Made by a program: the position numbers and the translations under genes. 39,095 nt of DNA from Myxococcota bacterium. Its GTDB lineage: Bacteria; Myxococcota_A; Polyangia; Polyangiales; Polyangiaceae. Below, one piece after another: positions 1 through 8,285 of the stretch (position 1 is the first letter of the stretch; each line of letters starts with the position of its first letter). The notes under the pieces are model-generated. The model ran no database searches. It saw only the letters and a program-made list of their open reading frames with translations, and was not told the origin of the DNA. The stretch spans positions 1-39,095 of the forward strand of contig JAKLDZ010000005.1 in the NCBI GenBank assembly GCA_022703255.1, written 5' to 3'.

Positions 1-22
1 CACCGATTCCCGACGCCCCCAA

Positions 23-883
23 TCACACCCGTCGTAGCTCGAGCGCTATCCACTCGTCCTGTTGCTCGACCTTCTCCAGCCGAAGCCCCGCGTAGGCCTC
101 CACCACCTCGTCGCGTTGATCCTCCAGCACCCCGGACAGCACCAGCAGCCCGCCTTGGGTCAGCAGCCTCGTGAGGTGAGGCGCCATCGGTAGGAGCACT
201 CTCGCTTCGATGTTCGCTACCACCACCGGCCATGCTCCCCTCAACTCGGAAGCATCCGTCGTGTCCGCGTCGATCCGGGGCACCATGCCGTTGCGCGCGG
301 CGTTCTCGCGCACGACGTCGATGACGTCAGGGTCGTTGTCCACAGCCCGTGCCCGCGTCGCCCCGCAGGCCAACGCGACGATCGCAAGGATCCCCGTCCC
401 GCAGCCCACATCGAGGATCTCGCGTCCCGATAGCTCGTCGAGGTGACGCTCGAGCGCCCGAGCCACGAGCGAGGTCGTAGCGTGCAGGCCAGTCCCGAAG
501 GCTCGTCCTGGCTCCAGAACGAGAACACGCTCGCCCGGCGCGGCGGTCCACTCTTCCCAGGGTGGGCAGATGACGACCGACGGTGTGAGGTGGAAGGGGT
601 GGAAGCCTTCCTTCCAGGAGTCGCGCCAGGCATCGCCGACGATCTCCTCGATACGTGCCCCCATGTCCGACAGAGAAGCGACGGCCTCGTGGGCTTCCTC
701 GAAGGAATCGAAGGAAGCGACCAACGTGACCCTGCCGTCCGCGGAGGACTTGAGCAAGGTGGCCTGGTCGCGCTCCTCCACACCGGTGGCTCCCAGCTCG
801 AAGAGCGTGGCGGACAGCACATCGGAATCCGGAGCATCCACTTCGACGACGACACGGGGGAAACGCGGAGGGGTTTCGTTCAC
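23..883 (-). CDS. prmA: Ribosomal protein L11 methyltransferase
   Basis: A 286-residue class I SAM-dependent methyltransferase; PrmA trimethylates ribosomal protein L11 in the cytoplasm. The C-terminal half carries the family signature GRAFGTGLHATTSLV, the SAM-binding stretch ILDVGCGTGILAI, the acidic AVDNDPD loop and the catalytic-region motif VVANIEA. The N-terminal third matches the substrate-recognition domain in length. A GTG start at 883 is chosen because it gives the family's usual length and because GTG (883-881) overlaps the TGA stop (882-880) of the upstream gene, which suggests translational coupling. The open frame runs further upstream to 1009, but that part is low-complexity Arg/His/Pro shadow of the neighbouring gene. 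The family assignment is firm; the start is likely. Confidence 0.93.
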   Translation of the reverse strand: MNETPPRFPRVVVEVDAPDSDVLSATLFELGATGVEERDQATLLKSSADGRVTLVASFDSFEEAHEAVASLSDMGARIEEIVGDAWRDSWKEGFHPFHLTPSVVICPPWEEWTAAPGERVLVLEPGRAFGTGLHATTSLVARALERHLDELSGREILDVGCGTGILAIVALACGATRARAVDNDPDVIDVVRENAARNGMVPRIDADTTDASELRGAWPVVVANIEARVLLPMAPHLTRLLTQGGLLVLSGVLEDQRDEVVEAYAGLRLEKVEQQDEWIALELRRV

Positions 884-1818
884 GGTTGACCCACGGTGAT
901 GATGACTCGGCTGGTTGGGGCTGCGCTGGACGGGTTGGAGTCCCGCGTGAGGAGGAAGGCGGCGACGACACCGCCGATGACGACGGCTCCGGTACCGGTC
1001 CAGAACCACGGGCTCGAGAGCAGGCCGCCACTCTGGGCCGGAGCGGGCACCGCGATGCGCAAGGGTGCTGCGGCATCACCGCGCAGGGCGACGGGCAACC
1101 CCTTGGCGTCGAGCGCCTCGAGGTAGTACTCGACGAGAGGGGGCTTCACGGCGGCGGCGGGGATCACCGCGCGATAGCGGGAGCCCTCGGAGCGTCGGGC
1201 ATCCACCTTTTCGAACTTGCCCTGGGAGCCGGTCCGGTAGTGCAGCACGACGGAGCCGGCGCGCGCGTCCGGATCCTCGAGCTCCGCGGAGAGGGGGACT
1301 TCCTTGTCGGGCTGCTGCTGCGGAGGCGAGGAGTGCTTGAGGTTGACGGGCTTCAGGGCGGCGACCTGCTCAGTCACCAGGCCCGGCTTGCCCTCCGCCT
1401 CCCATCGCTTCTTCGCCTCCGCGAAGAACTCCTTGAAGCGAGGAGACTCGTTGGACGCGAGGTGGAACTCCGGGTCGATGGAGTACAGACCGCGCACGGC
1501 AGCCTCGGCCTCCTCCTTCTGGCTCAGGACGATGTAGTTGTAGGCCAGGAGACGGTAGATCTCGACGCGATCCTGCTTGGGGGTGTTCGGGCGGAGCAGC
1601 GCCGCAGACAACGTCTGGATCGACTCTTCGTAGCGCTGATCCTCGAAGAGATTGCGTCCGGTGATGATGAGGTTCCCGCCCGCAGACGAAGCGGAAGCCG
1701 CCGCAGCAGGCTTCTTCGGGCTCTGCGCCCCGGCTGGACCGGTCGCCGTCATGACGGAGAGAGAGAGCATGGCGACCGCGGTGAGCCCGACCGCACGGCA
1801 TCTTCGACAGACCGACAT
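880..1818 (-). CDS. Exported TPR protein with C-terminal membrane anchor
   Basis: A 312-residue protein with a Sec-type signal peptide (Arg-rich start, hydrophobic core, PAGA-Q cleavage site near residue 31). One or two TPR-like helical pairs follow at about 50-135 (GRNLFEDQRYEESIQTLSAA onward). Residues 140-250 look like a beta-rich domain with a Pro/Gln-rich linker before it. A C-terminal transmembrane helix (about 273-291, WFWTGTGAVVIGGVVAAFLL) is followed by a short tail. This layout is common in myxobacterial envelope proteins of unknown role. The stop overlaps the prmA start, so the two are probably co-translated. An AAGG ribosome-binding site lies upstream of the ATG at 1818. No enzymatic motif is visible, and a structural or envelope-associated role is only inferred. 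Confidence 0.82.
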   Translation of the reverse strand: MSVCRRCRAVGLTAVAMLSLSVMTATGPAGAQSPKKPAAAASASSAGGNLIITGRNLFEDQRYEESIQTLSAALLRPNTPKQDRVEIYRLLAYNYIVLSQKEEAEAAVRGLYSIDPEFHLASNESPRFKEFFAEAKKRWEAEGKPGLVTEQVAALKPVNLKHSSPPQQQPDKEVPLSAELEDPDARAGSVVLHYRTGSQGKFEKVDARRSEGSRYRAVIPAAAVKPPLVEYYLEALDAKGLPVALRGDAAAPLRIAVPAPAQSGGLLSSPWFWTGTGAVVIGGVVAAFLLTRDSNPSSAAPTSRVIITVGQP

Positions 1819-1906
1819 GACGCGACCTTATCACCCGCGGCGTGCGGACGAAACAGCCCGAGGCGTCGCGAAGCATGTCCCTGTCGCTCAGGATGCGGGC
1901 AACGGC

Positions 1907-2635
1907 TCAACCCGAGGGACTCGGGCCGGTCTCCCGGCGGATGGGGACGTAGGGACGCGCGGACGGCTCGGACACGAGCACGCTCATGCGCTGATCGACG
2001 TCGGGAATCCGCTCACCCGGCACGAGCACCATCGCGGTCAGGGCGCCGCCATAGACGCAGCCGGTGTCGAGCCCCGTCGCCCACGGGTGGATCTGCGGAG
2101 CGATCCAGGCGTTGTGGCCGAAGACCACGTGGGGCGGACCACAGTGGGACTCCGCCCAAGGGCGTGTGCCGCGCTCGCTCGACGGCAGCCCGTCGTCGGT
2201 GATGCCTCGCAACGTCAAGAGCACGTTGGGATCCGTGGCTTCGATCGCCACGCCTGGCATGACGCCAGCGTGCACGACCCTCAGGTCGTGCTCGGGGAGG
2301 TCAAACCACAGCGGGAGGGACGCAAGCCAGCTCCACTGTTCGCTGCTCAGGCGCGCAGCGACCTCGCGCAGCGAGCGTCCCATGCGGAACTCCCGGTGCT
2401 CTCCGCGCAGCCGGGCCGTCCGGAAGCTCAGGAGCTTGTGCTCGTGGTTGCCGCGCACGACCACCGCACCGAGCTTCCGCACGAGCTTCAGCACCCCCAT
2501 CGTGTCGGGACCGCGTCCGACCAGATCCCCGACGAATACGAGCCGATCCTCGTCGCGCAATCCGATTCGCTTCAGGAGCCTCTCGAGCTCCTTGCGACAT
2601 CCATGCACGTCGCCGACGATGATGATTCGGCCCAT
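1907..2635 (-). CDS. Metallophosphoesterase (ApaH/PrpE-like)
   Basis: A 242-residue calcineurin-like phosphoesterase. The metal-binding blocks are intact: GDVHG (residues 8-12), GDLVGRGPD (36-44) and RGNHE (61-65), with later His residues in the VVHAG and VFGHNAW contexts. These are the signatures of the PPP-type serine/threonine phosphatase and diadenosine tetraphosphatase (ApaH/PrpE) group, so it probably hydrolyses a phosphoester or dinucleoside polyphosphate using two metals. The exact substrate cannot be read from sequence. It lies between glgC (72 bp upstream) and the exported TPR gene (88 bp downstream), all on the minus strand, so an operon is plausible. A short inverted repeat, GCTCT-TTCT-AGAGC (2641-2654), sits directly upstream of the ATG. 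Confidence 0.9.
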   Translation of the reverse strand: MGRIIIVGDVHGCRKELERLLKRIGLRDEDRLVFVGDLVGRGPDTMGVLKLVRKLGAVVVRGNHEHKLLSFRTARLRGEHREFRMGRSLREVAARLSSEQWSWLASLPLWFDLPEHDLRVVHAGVMPGVAIEATDPNVLLTLRGITDDGLPSSERGTRPWAESHCGPPHVVFGHNAWIAPQIHPWATGLDTGCVYGGALTAMVLVPGERIPDVDQRMSVLVSEPSARPYVPIRRETGPSPSG

Positions 2636-2707
2636 GGACTGCTCTTTCTAGAGCGCCCCGTGGGAACGTGCAACGCAGAACGCGGGACGAGCAGGAGGGG
2701 GCACCGG

Positions 2708-3979
2708 TCAATCCTCCACGCGCGTACGTTTCGGGACAACGACGATTCCGCCTGGACTCACGTAGAACCGTCGTCGGTCCTTCTCGAGATCGTAGCCGAT
2801 CTCGACCCCCGCCCCGACCTCGACACCCTTGTCGAGGACCGCGCGTCGGATGCGCGCGTGGCGCCCCACCGAGACGTCGTCGAAGAGAACCGACTCCTCG
2901 ACCTCGCTGAACGAGTTGATGCGCACGCGACGTCCGAGAACGCAGCGGTGGATGCGTCCTCCCGAGATGATGACGCCTTCCGAAACGAGGCTGTCGGTCG
3001 CGATGCCGACGCGCGCCATGGCCTCGTCGCGGAACACGAACTTCGCCGGAGGATCGTGGGTCTGACCCGTGCGAATCGGCCAGCGTCGGTTGTAGAGGCT
3101 GAACATCGGATGGACCGCGTTCAGGTCCATGTTGGCCTCCCAGTACGCGTCCACGGTCCCGATGTCCCGCCAGTAGCCCTTGACGTCCGGGTCCCCGCCC
3201 GGGACCTGGTTGGTCAGGAAGTCGTAGACCTGCAGCCTCCGCCCCGACGCTCGCATCGCCGGAAGCAGGTCGCGGCCGAAGTCGTGCGCCGAGGCGTCGT
3301 CGTTCGAATCGCGCTCCAGCTCGTCGAGAAGCACATCGCTCCTCATGACGTAGTTCCCCATCGAGGCGAGGGACATGTCGGGCTGCCCCGGCATGGGCGG
3401 CGGGTCGTCCGGCTTCTCGGCAAACCCCGTCACGCGTCCGGTCCCGTCGGCGATGATGCAGCCAAACGACCTCGCCTGCTCCCGAGGGACCGGTATCGCC
3501 GCGATCGTGCAATCGGCATGACTGGCGAGATGCACGGCAATCATCTGGCGCAGGTCCATCTTGTAGACGTGGTCCGCGCCGAAGATGCAGACCGTGTCCG
3601 GGGCCTCGTCGCTGATCACGTGCTTGGTCTGGAACACGGCGTCCGCCGAGCCCTTGAACCAGCTCTTGCCCGTGCGCTGCTGCGCGGGGATGGTCTCGAT
3701 GAAGTTGTCGAGGATGGGGGACATGCGCCAGGCGCGGGCGACGTGTTCTTCGAGCGAAGCGCTTTTGTACTGGGTGAGGATCTTGATCCGAGCCAGGCCG
3801 GAGTTGACGAAGTTGGACAGGACGATGTCGATGACGCGATAGCGTCCGCCGAAGGGGACCGCCGCCTTGGCGCGGTCGAGCGTGAGTGGGCCCAGCCTTC
3901 GCCCCTCGCCCCCCGCCAGGACCATCCCCAGGACCCGTGACGTGTCCACGCCCGCGTGCAGCGATTTGGCGTCAGTCAT
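2708..3979 (-). CDS. glgC: Glucose-1-phosphate adenylyltransferase
   Basis: A 423-residue ADP-glucose pyrophosphorylase, close to the usual length of about 420-430. GlgC makes ADP-glucose from glucose 1-phosphate and ATP for glycogen synthesis. The N-terminal nucleotidyltransferase domain has the signature LAGGEGRRLGPLTLDRAK and GGRYRVIDIVLSN, then KGSADAVFQ, FGADHVYKMD, FAEKPD and GYWRDIGTVDAYWEANMDL. The C-terminal third is the left-handed beta-helix (hexapeptide-like repeats from SEGVIISGGRIHRCVLG to VLDKGVEVGAGVEIG). The ATG at 3979 is chosen over an upstream extension to 4261 because a strong ribosome-binding site (TAGGAGG) lies 5 bases before it and the family's N-terminus begins here. 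It appears to be the first gene of the minus-strand run towards prmA. Confidence 0.96.
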   Translation of the reverse strand: MTDAKSLHAGVDTSRVLGMVLAGGEGRRLGPLTLDRAKAAVPFGGRYRVIDIVLSNFVNSGLARIKILTQYKSASLEEHVARAWRMSPILDNFIETIPAQQRTGKSWFKGSADAVFQTKHVISDEAPDTVCIFGADHVYKMDLRQMIAVHLASHADCTIAAIPVPREQARSFGCIIADGTGRVTGFAEKPDDPPPMPGQPDMSLASMGNYVMRSDVLLDELERDSNDDASAHDFGRDLLPAMRASGRRLQVYDFLTNQVPGGDPDVKGYWRDIGTVDAYWEANMDLNAVHPMFSLYNRRWPIRTGQTHDPPAKFVFRDEAMARVGIATDSLVSEGVIISGGRIHRCVLGRRVRINSFSEVEESVLFDDVSVGRHARIRRAVLDKGVEVGAGVEIGYDLEKDRRRFYVSPGGIVVVPKRTRVED

Positions 3980-4143
3980 CGCGCCTCCTATATGTGCCCG
4001 GGCCGGGCAGCTCGACCAGGGGGAAAGCGACCGGACGGGGACGAAGGCCGCAGGGTAGCATTGACCTTGCGAAAGACGCGTCGCCCGTGTTACGGCGTGT
4101 CTGGCTCGAATTGGCCCCGAGACGGGGTCGTTGGAGGAGCGAG

Positions 4144-4848
4144 ATGACCTTTCCGCGTTCGGTTGCCCTGGCGACAACGGCCGCCCTGCCGGCCTTCGCC
4201 ATGCTCCTTGCGATGCCTGCGTGCGGACCGAAGGACGAACCGTACAAGGCACAGCCGGCATACAGCGGCAAGCCGGTGAAGATGCCCGACGTTCCGACGC
4301 TGCCCGCGAGGGCGGTGAAGGTTGGTGACGCGTACACCGTGTGGGGAGCAGTGCATCACCTGCGCAGCCGCGTCCACGACGTCGACGTCAAGGGCAAGGA
4401 CATCACGATCATCGGCTACATCGTGAAGACGAACCTGCCCGATGCGCCCGTGTGCGCCGTCCACAAGACGGGCAAGGGAGATCCGGACGGCTGCAAGCCG
4501 CCGATCCCTGCGTTCTGGATCGCCGACGAGAAGGGCGACGCGAAGACCACGATCAAGGTCATGGGATTCGCGTCGAACTTCGCGCAGCTCTACGACGCGA
4601 TCGAGAAGTACAAGAAGGCGAAGGACGGCGATCCCCTGGTACAAGACGAGTTTCTCGGCCAGCCGGTCCCGCGACCGGTTCCGGCTGCTGATGCCAAGGT
4701 CAAGGTCACCGGCAACTACGGGTTCGCCTACACGCGCGCGACGTCCGGCATCGAGACCGACCCTCGCTTCGGAATCCTCACCTTCCAGAAGATCGAGTAC
4801 ATCGAGCCTCCCCCCACGCCGGCGACCTTGCCCGGCATGAAGCCCTGA
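4144..4848 (+). CDS. Exported OB-fold-like protein, possible lipoprotein
   Basis: A 234-residue protein beginning at an ATG with an ideal ribosome-binding site (GGAGGAGCGAG). The first about 27 residues form a signal peptide ending ...LLAMPAC-GPK. The Cys suggests a lipoprotein, but the lipobox (MPAC) is not canonical. The mature part has alternating beta-strand segments, KGKDITIIGYIV, PAFWIADE and TTIKVMGFA, which resemble the strands of an OB-fold, and one CAVHK...DGCK cysteine pair. No catalytic motif is seen. It diverges from glgC (164 bp apart) and converges on the stress-protein gene, whose stop is 4 bases away. Similar proteins appear in other myxobacteria as far as I recall, but I do not know a function. 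Confidence 0.8.
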   Translation: MTFPRSVALATTAALPAFAMLLAMPACGPKDEPYKAQPAYSGKPVKMPDVPTLPARAVKVGDAYTVWGAVHHLRSRVHDVDVKGKDITIIGYIVKTNLPDAPVCAVHKTGKGDPDGCKPPIPAFWIADEKGDAKTTIKVMGFASNFAQLYDAIEKYKKAKDGDPLVQDEFLGQPVPRPVPAADAKVKVTGNYGFAYTRATSGIETDPRFGILTFQKIEYIEPPPTPATLPGMKP

Positions 4849-4851
4849 CCC

Positions 4852-5313
4852 TCAGGCAGCCCCCTTCCGGCCCCGCCGAACCCGCCCGGGAACCAGCATC
4901 ACCGGGAGCCGTGCGTCCGCAAGCACCCGCCGCGACACCGAGCCGGTGAGCACGTTGTGAAGCCCCGTCCCGGGCGTCGTTCCCACCACCAGAAGCGAGG
5001 CTCCCAACTCGCTGCACAGGGCCAGCAGCGATCCCGCCAGCGGCCCCACGAGCACGCACCCCGTCGCCCGCACGCCGCACCGCAGCAGGCGATCCACCCA
5101 AGAATCAAGGGCCAATCGCGCTGCCGTCATCCGCTCGGCCACGGTGGACGTGGGGGTCGTGATGCCCCCAAGGAGCGAGGACACGCCTGAGTCGCTCAGG
5201 ACGTGCACGACCGTGACTTCGGTGGGCGCGGAGGACGCAAGACGAGCGACCAGCCCGAGAGCTCGCCGGGCGGCGTCGGAGAAGTCGGTCGCGAGCACCA
5301 CGACCCGGGGCAT
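4852..5313 (-). CDS. Universal stress protein, UspA family
   Basis: A 153-residue single-domain protein of the Usp alpha/beta fold. The N-terminal strand VVVLATDFSDAARRAL is followed by TEVTVVHVL. The C-terminal half has LLVVGTTPGTGLHNVLTGSV and SRRVLADARLPVMLVP, which corresponds to the ATP-binding G-rich loop and last strand of the ATP-binding Usp subgroup. The ATG at 5313 is preferred. An in-frame ATG at 5340 would add nine residues (MGYWPHGSC) with no ribosome-binding site and no family similarity. Usp proteins are cytoplasmic and respond to stress; the specific role is not visible. It is divergent from pilC and convergent with the upstream exported protein. Confidence 0.87.
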   Translation of the reverse strand: MPRVVVLATDFSDAARRALGLVARLASSAPTEVTVVHVLSDSGVSSLLGGITTPTSTVAERMTAARLALDSWVDRLLRCGVRATGCVLVGPLAGSLLALCSELGASLLVVGTTPGTGLHNVLTGSVSRRVLADARLPVMLVPGRVRRGRKGAA

Positions 5314-5375
5314 GCACGATCCATGGGGCCAGTAGCCCATCGGGTCGACCGGCCCACCCCGGAATCGTCGGGTCT

Positions 5376-5405
5376 TTGACCAGAGGGCGTTCGGACCTGT
5401 AAGCT
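5376..5405 (+). promoter_or_regulatory. Possible sigma-70 promoter for pilC
   Basis: TTGACC (5376-5381, 5 of 6 to the -35 consensus) is followed after 18 bases by TAAGCT (5400-5405, which keeps the key T, A and final T of the -10). It lies 33 bases upstream of the pilC ATG in the pilC/usp divergent region. It was found by eye, and a chance match is possible in this GC-rich background. Confidence 0.35.
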
Positions 5406-5438
5406 GTGGTCGTCGCAGTCTCAGGCCGAGGATAGAGA

Positions 5439-6650
5439 ATGCCCGAGTTCAACTGGGAGGCACGCACCCGCTCCGGAGAAGTCCGGAAGGGCGTGATGTC
5501 GGCCGACAACGTCAACACCGTCGAGCAGCGGTTGCGCAGCCAGCAGCTGACCCCCTCCTCGATCAAGAAGAAGAGGCGCGAACTCAACCTGACCATCGGG
5601 TCCGGCGTGGACTCCAAGGAGCTCGTGGTCTTCACGCGGCAGTTCGCCACGATGATCGACGCGGGCCTCCCACTGGTGCAGTGCCTCGACATCCTGGCTT
5701 CGCAGCAGGAGAACAAGGTCTTCAAGAACGTCCTGAAGGACATCAAGTCCTCGGTCGAGCAGGGCGCGACGTTCTCCGACTCGTTGCGTCGCCACCCGAA
5801 GATCTTCGACGATCTCTACACCAACCTGGTCCAGGCCGGCGAGGTCGGCGGCATCCTCGACACGATCCTCAACCGCCTCGCGATCTACATCGAGAAGAAC
5901 GTCAAGCTGATGCGGCAGATCAAGGGTGCCATGACCTACCCCGCGGTGGTCCTGGTCATCCTCGCCGTCGTCATGGCGGTGCTCCTCGGATTCGTCATCC
6001 CCGCGTTCGAAGGCATGTTCAAGGACTTCGGAGCGAAGGACGCCCTGCCGAAGATCACGCAGTTCGTCATCTGGGCTTCGAAGAGCTTCATCACCTCTCT
6101 GCCCGTGACGATCCCCGCACTCATCATCACCGTCGGCACGGTGATCTTCGTCTACAGGCGTCCGAAGGGCAAACGCTTCATCCACAAGCTGCTGCTCACG
6201 CTGCCGATCTTCGGCACGGTGATCCGGAAGATCGCGGTTGCCCGATTCACCCGCACGATGGGCACGCTGCTTCAGTCCGGCGTCCCAATCCTCGACGCCC
6301 TGGAGATCTGCGCGAAGAGCTCCGGCAACGTGGTCATCGAGGAAGGCTTGATGTACACGCGCGCCAAGATCTCCGAAGGCAAGAACATGGCGGACCCGCT
6401 CACCGAGTCCAAGGTGTTCCCCTCGATGGTCGTCCAGATGATCGCGGTCGGCGAGCAGACCGGTGCCCTCGATCAGATGCTCAACAAGATCGCAGACTTC
6501 TACGAAGAAGAGACCGATGTCGCCGTCTCCGCCATGACCTCCATGCTCGAGCCGCTGCTGATGGCCATCGTCGGCGGCCTGGTCGGCGTCGTGATGGTCG
6601 CCATGTACCTGCCCATCTTCTCCCTGGCCGGTGCCATCAAGACCGAGTAG
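5439..6650 (+). CDS. pilC: Type IV pilus inner-membrane platform protein PilC
   Basis: A 403-residue member of the T2SS-F family. The N-terminus, MPEFNWEARTRSGEVRKGVM, is typical of PilC. The first GspF domain (about 65-190) contains FTRQFATMIDAGLPLVQCL, LVQAGEVGGILD and a membrane helix (AVVLVILAVVMAVLLGFVIP). A second membrane helix is followed by the second GspF domain (ARFTRTMGTLLQSGVPILDA, IAVGEQTGALDQML) and the C-terminal helix. PilC is the membrane platform that couples the PilB and PilT motor ATPases to pilus assembly. In Myxococcus pilC follows pilB and pilT and precedes pilS-pilR-pilA. Here a stress-protein gene lies upstream, so the cluster is rearranged. pilS follows after 80 bp. 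Confidence 0.95.
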   Translation: MPEFNWEARTRSGEVRKGVMSADNVNTVEQRLRSQQLTPSSIKKKRRELNLTIGSGVDSKELVVFTRQFATMIDAGLPLVQCLDILASQQENKVFKNVLKDIKSSVEQGATFSDSLRRHPKIFDDLYTNLVQAGEVGGILDTILNRLAIYIEKNVKLMRQIKGAMTYPAVVLVILAVVMAVLLGFVIPAFEGMFKDFGAKDALPKITQFVIWASKSFITSLPVTIPALIITVGTVIFVYRRPKGKRFIHKLLLTLPIFGTVIRKIAVARFTRTMGTLLQSGVPILDALEICAKSSGNVVIEEGLMYTRAKISEGKNMADPLTESKVFPSMVVQMIAVGEQTGALDQMLNKIADFYEEETDVAVSAMTSMLEPLLMAIVGGLVGVVMVAMYLPIFSLAGAIKTE

Positions 6651-6730
6651 ATGCCTTCTGCGCGGCCCTCCCAGCAGCTTCACCGCCCGCATCTCGCAGA
6701 CACCTCCAACCGTTTGCCCCGAGCCGTCGC

Positions 6731-8038
6731 ATGAAGATCGACGTCGGCCTCCCCTACGACGGCTCCACGCTCGGTCGCCGGATCGCGGCAGTGACGCTCC
6801 TGCGGTTGGTGTTCCTGTCGCTGCTGATGGGGATCATCGGGCGCTGGTACTTGCGCGAGGTCGAGTGGCGGGCGTTCTCCGTGCAAGTTGCGCTCATCGC
6901 ACTCGCATGCGCGTTCGGGCTGTCGGGCGTCTACGCAGCGTGGCTCAGGACCGGACGCAAGCTTCAGGCGCTGACGTACGCGCAGGTGGTGTTCGATCAG
7001 GCGACCTGGACTGCGCTCGTGTACGTATCCGGCGGAGCGAACAGCGGAGCGACGTCGCTGTACGGTCTGTCGACGCTGGTCGCCGCGATTCTGGGAGGTC
7101 TTCCGGCTGCGACCGCCAGCGGCATCATCGGTTACTCGTTCTATGCGACGCTCTGCGCGACCATGGTCAGCGGAGTGCTCAGCGCGCCGCCCGACCAAGG
7201 GGACGTGGCCTACGCGCTGACGCTCCGTCAGGTTGTCTATCCGCTTGGACTCAACGGTCTCATGCTCCTGGTGGTCACGCTGCTCAGCGCCTATCTCGCC
7301 GAGCGGTTGCGCATCGCCGGTGGACGCGTCGTGGAGGCGACGGAGAGAGCCGCCAGGGCTGAGCGACTGGCGCAACTCGGGCGTCTCGCCGCAGGCCTCG
7401 CCCACGAAATCCGCAATCCTCTGGGCTCGATCTCCGCGTCGATCGAGCTGCTGCGTGATGGCAGCACGCTGAGCGACGAAGACCGGAAGCTGTGCGACAT
7501 CATTCGCAACGAGTCGACGCGTCTGAACGACCTCGTGACGGACATGGTGGATCTCGCTCGTCCGAAGCGACCGGAGATCTCTCCAACGGATGCCGCCGAG
7601 GCCGCGCGCGAGGTCGTGGCCCTCGCCGCGCGCTCTGGTCGAAGCGCGCAAGACGTGGCGGTCCGTCTCGAAGCCCCGGATGCCCAGGGGCCGGTCTTCG
7701 TCGAAGCGGATTCCCGACAGCTCCGCCAGCTGATCTGGAACCTCGTGCGCAACGCCGTCCAGGCGACGGCCCCGGGCACGGAAGTCACGGTGCGTGTGGA
7801 GCCGGGGCCTCACAGGGTGCTGGTGGAGGTCCTCGATCGCGGCCCGGGGATCGCCCCGGAGGCGCGGGAGCATCTGTTCGACGCGTTCTTCACGACCCGC
7901 TCCCACGGGGCAGGGATCGGGCTGGCCGTGGTCAAGCGCATCGTCGATGATCACGGCTGGGCCATCGACGTGAGCGGTCCTGGCGACGGGGAGACCGGGT
8001 GTACGCGGTTCAGGGTGACGATACCCGTGGGGGAATGA
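6731..8038 (+). CDS. pilS: Membrane sensor histidine kinase PilS
   Basis: A 435-residue kinase with about six hydrophobic segments in residues 18-190, a short coiled linker (199-215), then a HisKA domain with the H-box AGLAHEIRNPLGSI (phospho-acceptor His about 225). The HATPase domain has the N-box LIWNLVRNAVQA (about 334-345), G1 box DRGPGIAP (369-376), F box FDAFFTT and G2 box GAGIGLAVV (393-401). This architecture and its position after pilC match PilS, which with PilR controls sigma-54-dependent pilin transcription. The ATG at 6731 begins the first family-like sequence. The frame is open back into pilC but encodes only shadow sequence there. No response-regulator gene follows, so PilR must be encoded elsewhere or be absent. 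Confidence 0.9.
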   Translation: MKIDVGLPYDGSTLGRRIAAVTLLRLVFLSLLMGIIGRWYLREVEWRAFSVQVALIALACAFGLSGVYAAWLRTGRKLQALTYAQVVFDQATWTALVYVSGGANSGATSLYGLSTLVAAILGGLPAATASGIIGYSFYATLCATMVSGVLSAPPDQGDVAYALTLRQVVYPLGLNGLMLLVVTLLSAYLAERLRIAGGRVVEATERAARAERLAQLGRLAAGLAHEIRNPLGSISASIELLRDGSTLSDEDRKLCDIIRNESTRLNDLVTDMVDLARPKRPEISPTDAAEAAREVVALAARSGRSAQDVAVRLEAPDAQGPVFVEADSRQLRQLIWNLVRNAVQATAPGTEVTVRVEPGPHRVLVEVLDRGPGIAPEAREHLFDAFFTTRSHGAGIGLAVVKRIVDDHGWAIDVSGPGDGETGCTRFRVTIPVGE

Positions 8039-8128
8039 GCTATCGCAGCGCTCACCGCTGGGTGCATCGGGGCTGGTTTCGCGCGTCGAATCCGTGCCGC
8101 GCCCCAGCCAACGGGGTATGACTGGCAC

Positions 8129-8153
8129 CTGCCGTCGAGGTCTCCGGCGGCAG
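8129..8153 (+). other. Inverted repeat downstream of pilS
   Basis: CTGCCG (8129-8134) and CGGCAG (8148-8153) can form a 6-bp stem. It lies 90 bases after the pilS stop and 68 bases before the sigma-54 promoter. There is no T-run after it, so a protein-binding site (for example for a sigma-54 activator) is as plausible as a terminator. Confidence 0.25.
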
Positions 8154-8220
8154 TGAATCAAGACGAGCCGGGCCTCGTCTCCAGGAAGGCAACTCGGTGA
8201 CACGGAGAGACAATTCCCAA

Positions 8221-8236
8221 TGGCATCGATGTTGCT
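8221..8236 (+). promoter_or_regulatory. Sigma-54 (-24/-12) promoter
   Basis: TGGCAT-CGATG-TTGCTT matches the sigma-54 consensus TGGCAC-N5-TTGCW with correct spacing between the invariant GG and GC; only the last base of the -24 element differs. A start site about 12 bases downstream would give a leader of about 40 bases before the ATG at 8286. It directly follows pilS. Sigma-54 promoters are the known targets of the PilS-PilR system, which makes control of the downstream MlaC-like gene by that pathway a reasonable hypothesis. Confidence 0.72.
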
Positions 8237-8285
8237 TAGAGATTCGACAGAACCCGCACTCCAGCGGGTCTTGGAGAGAACGACG

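Noticed and set aside
1652-3940. Long plus-strand open frame opposite the metallophosphoesterase and glgC genes
   Set aside because: The minus-strand proteins have clear family motifs, whereas this translation is a His/Asp/Arg/Val-rich shadow.
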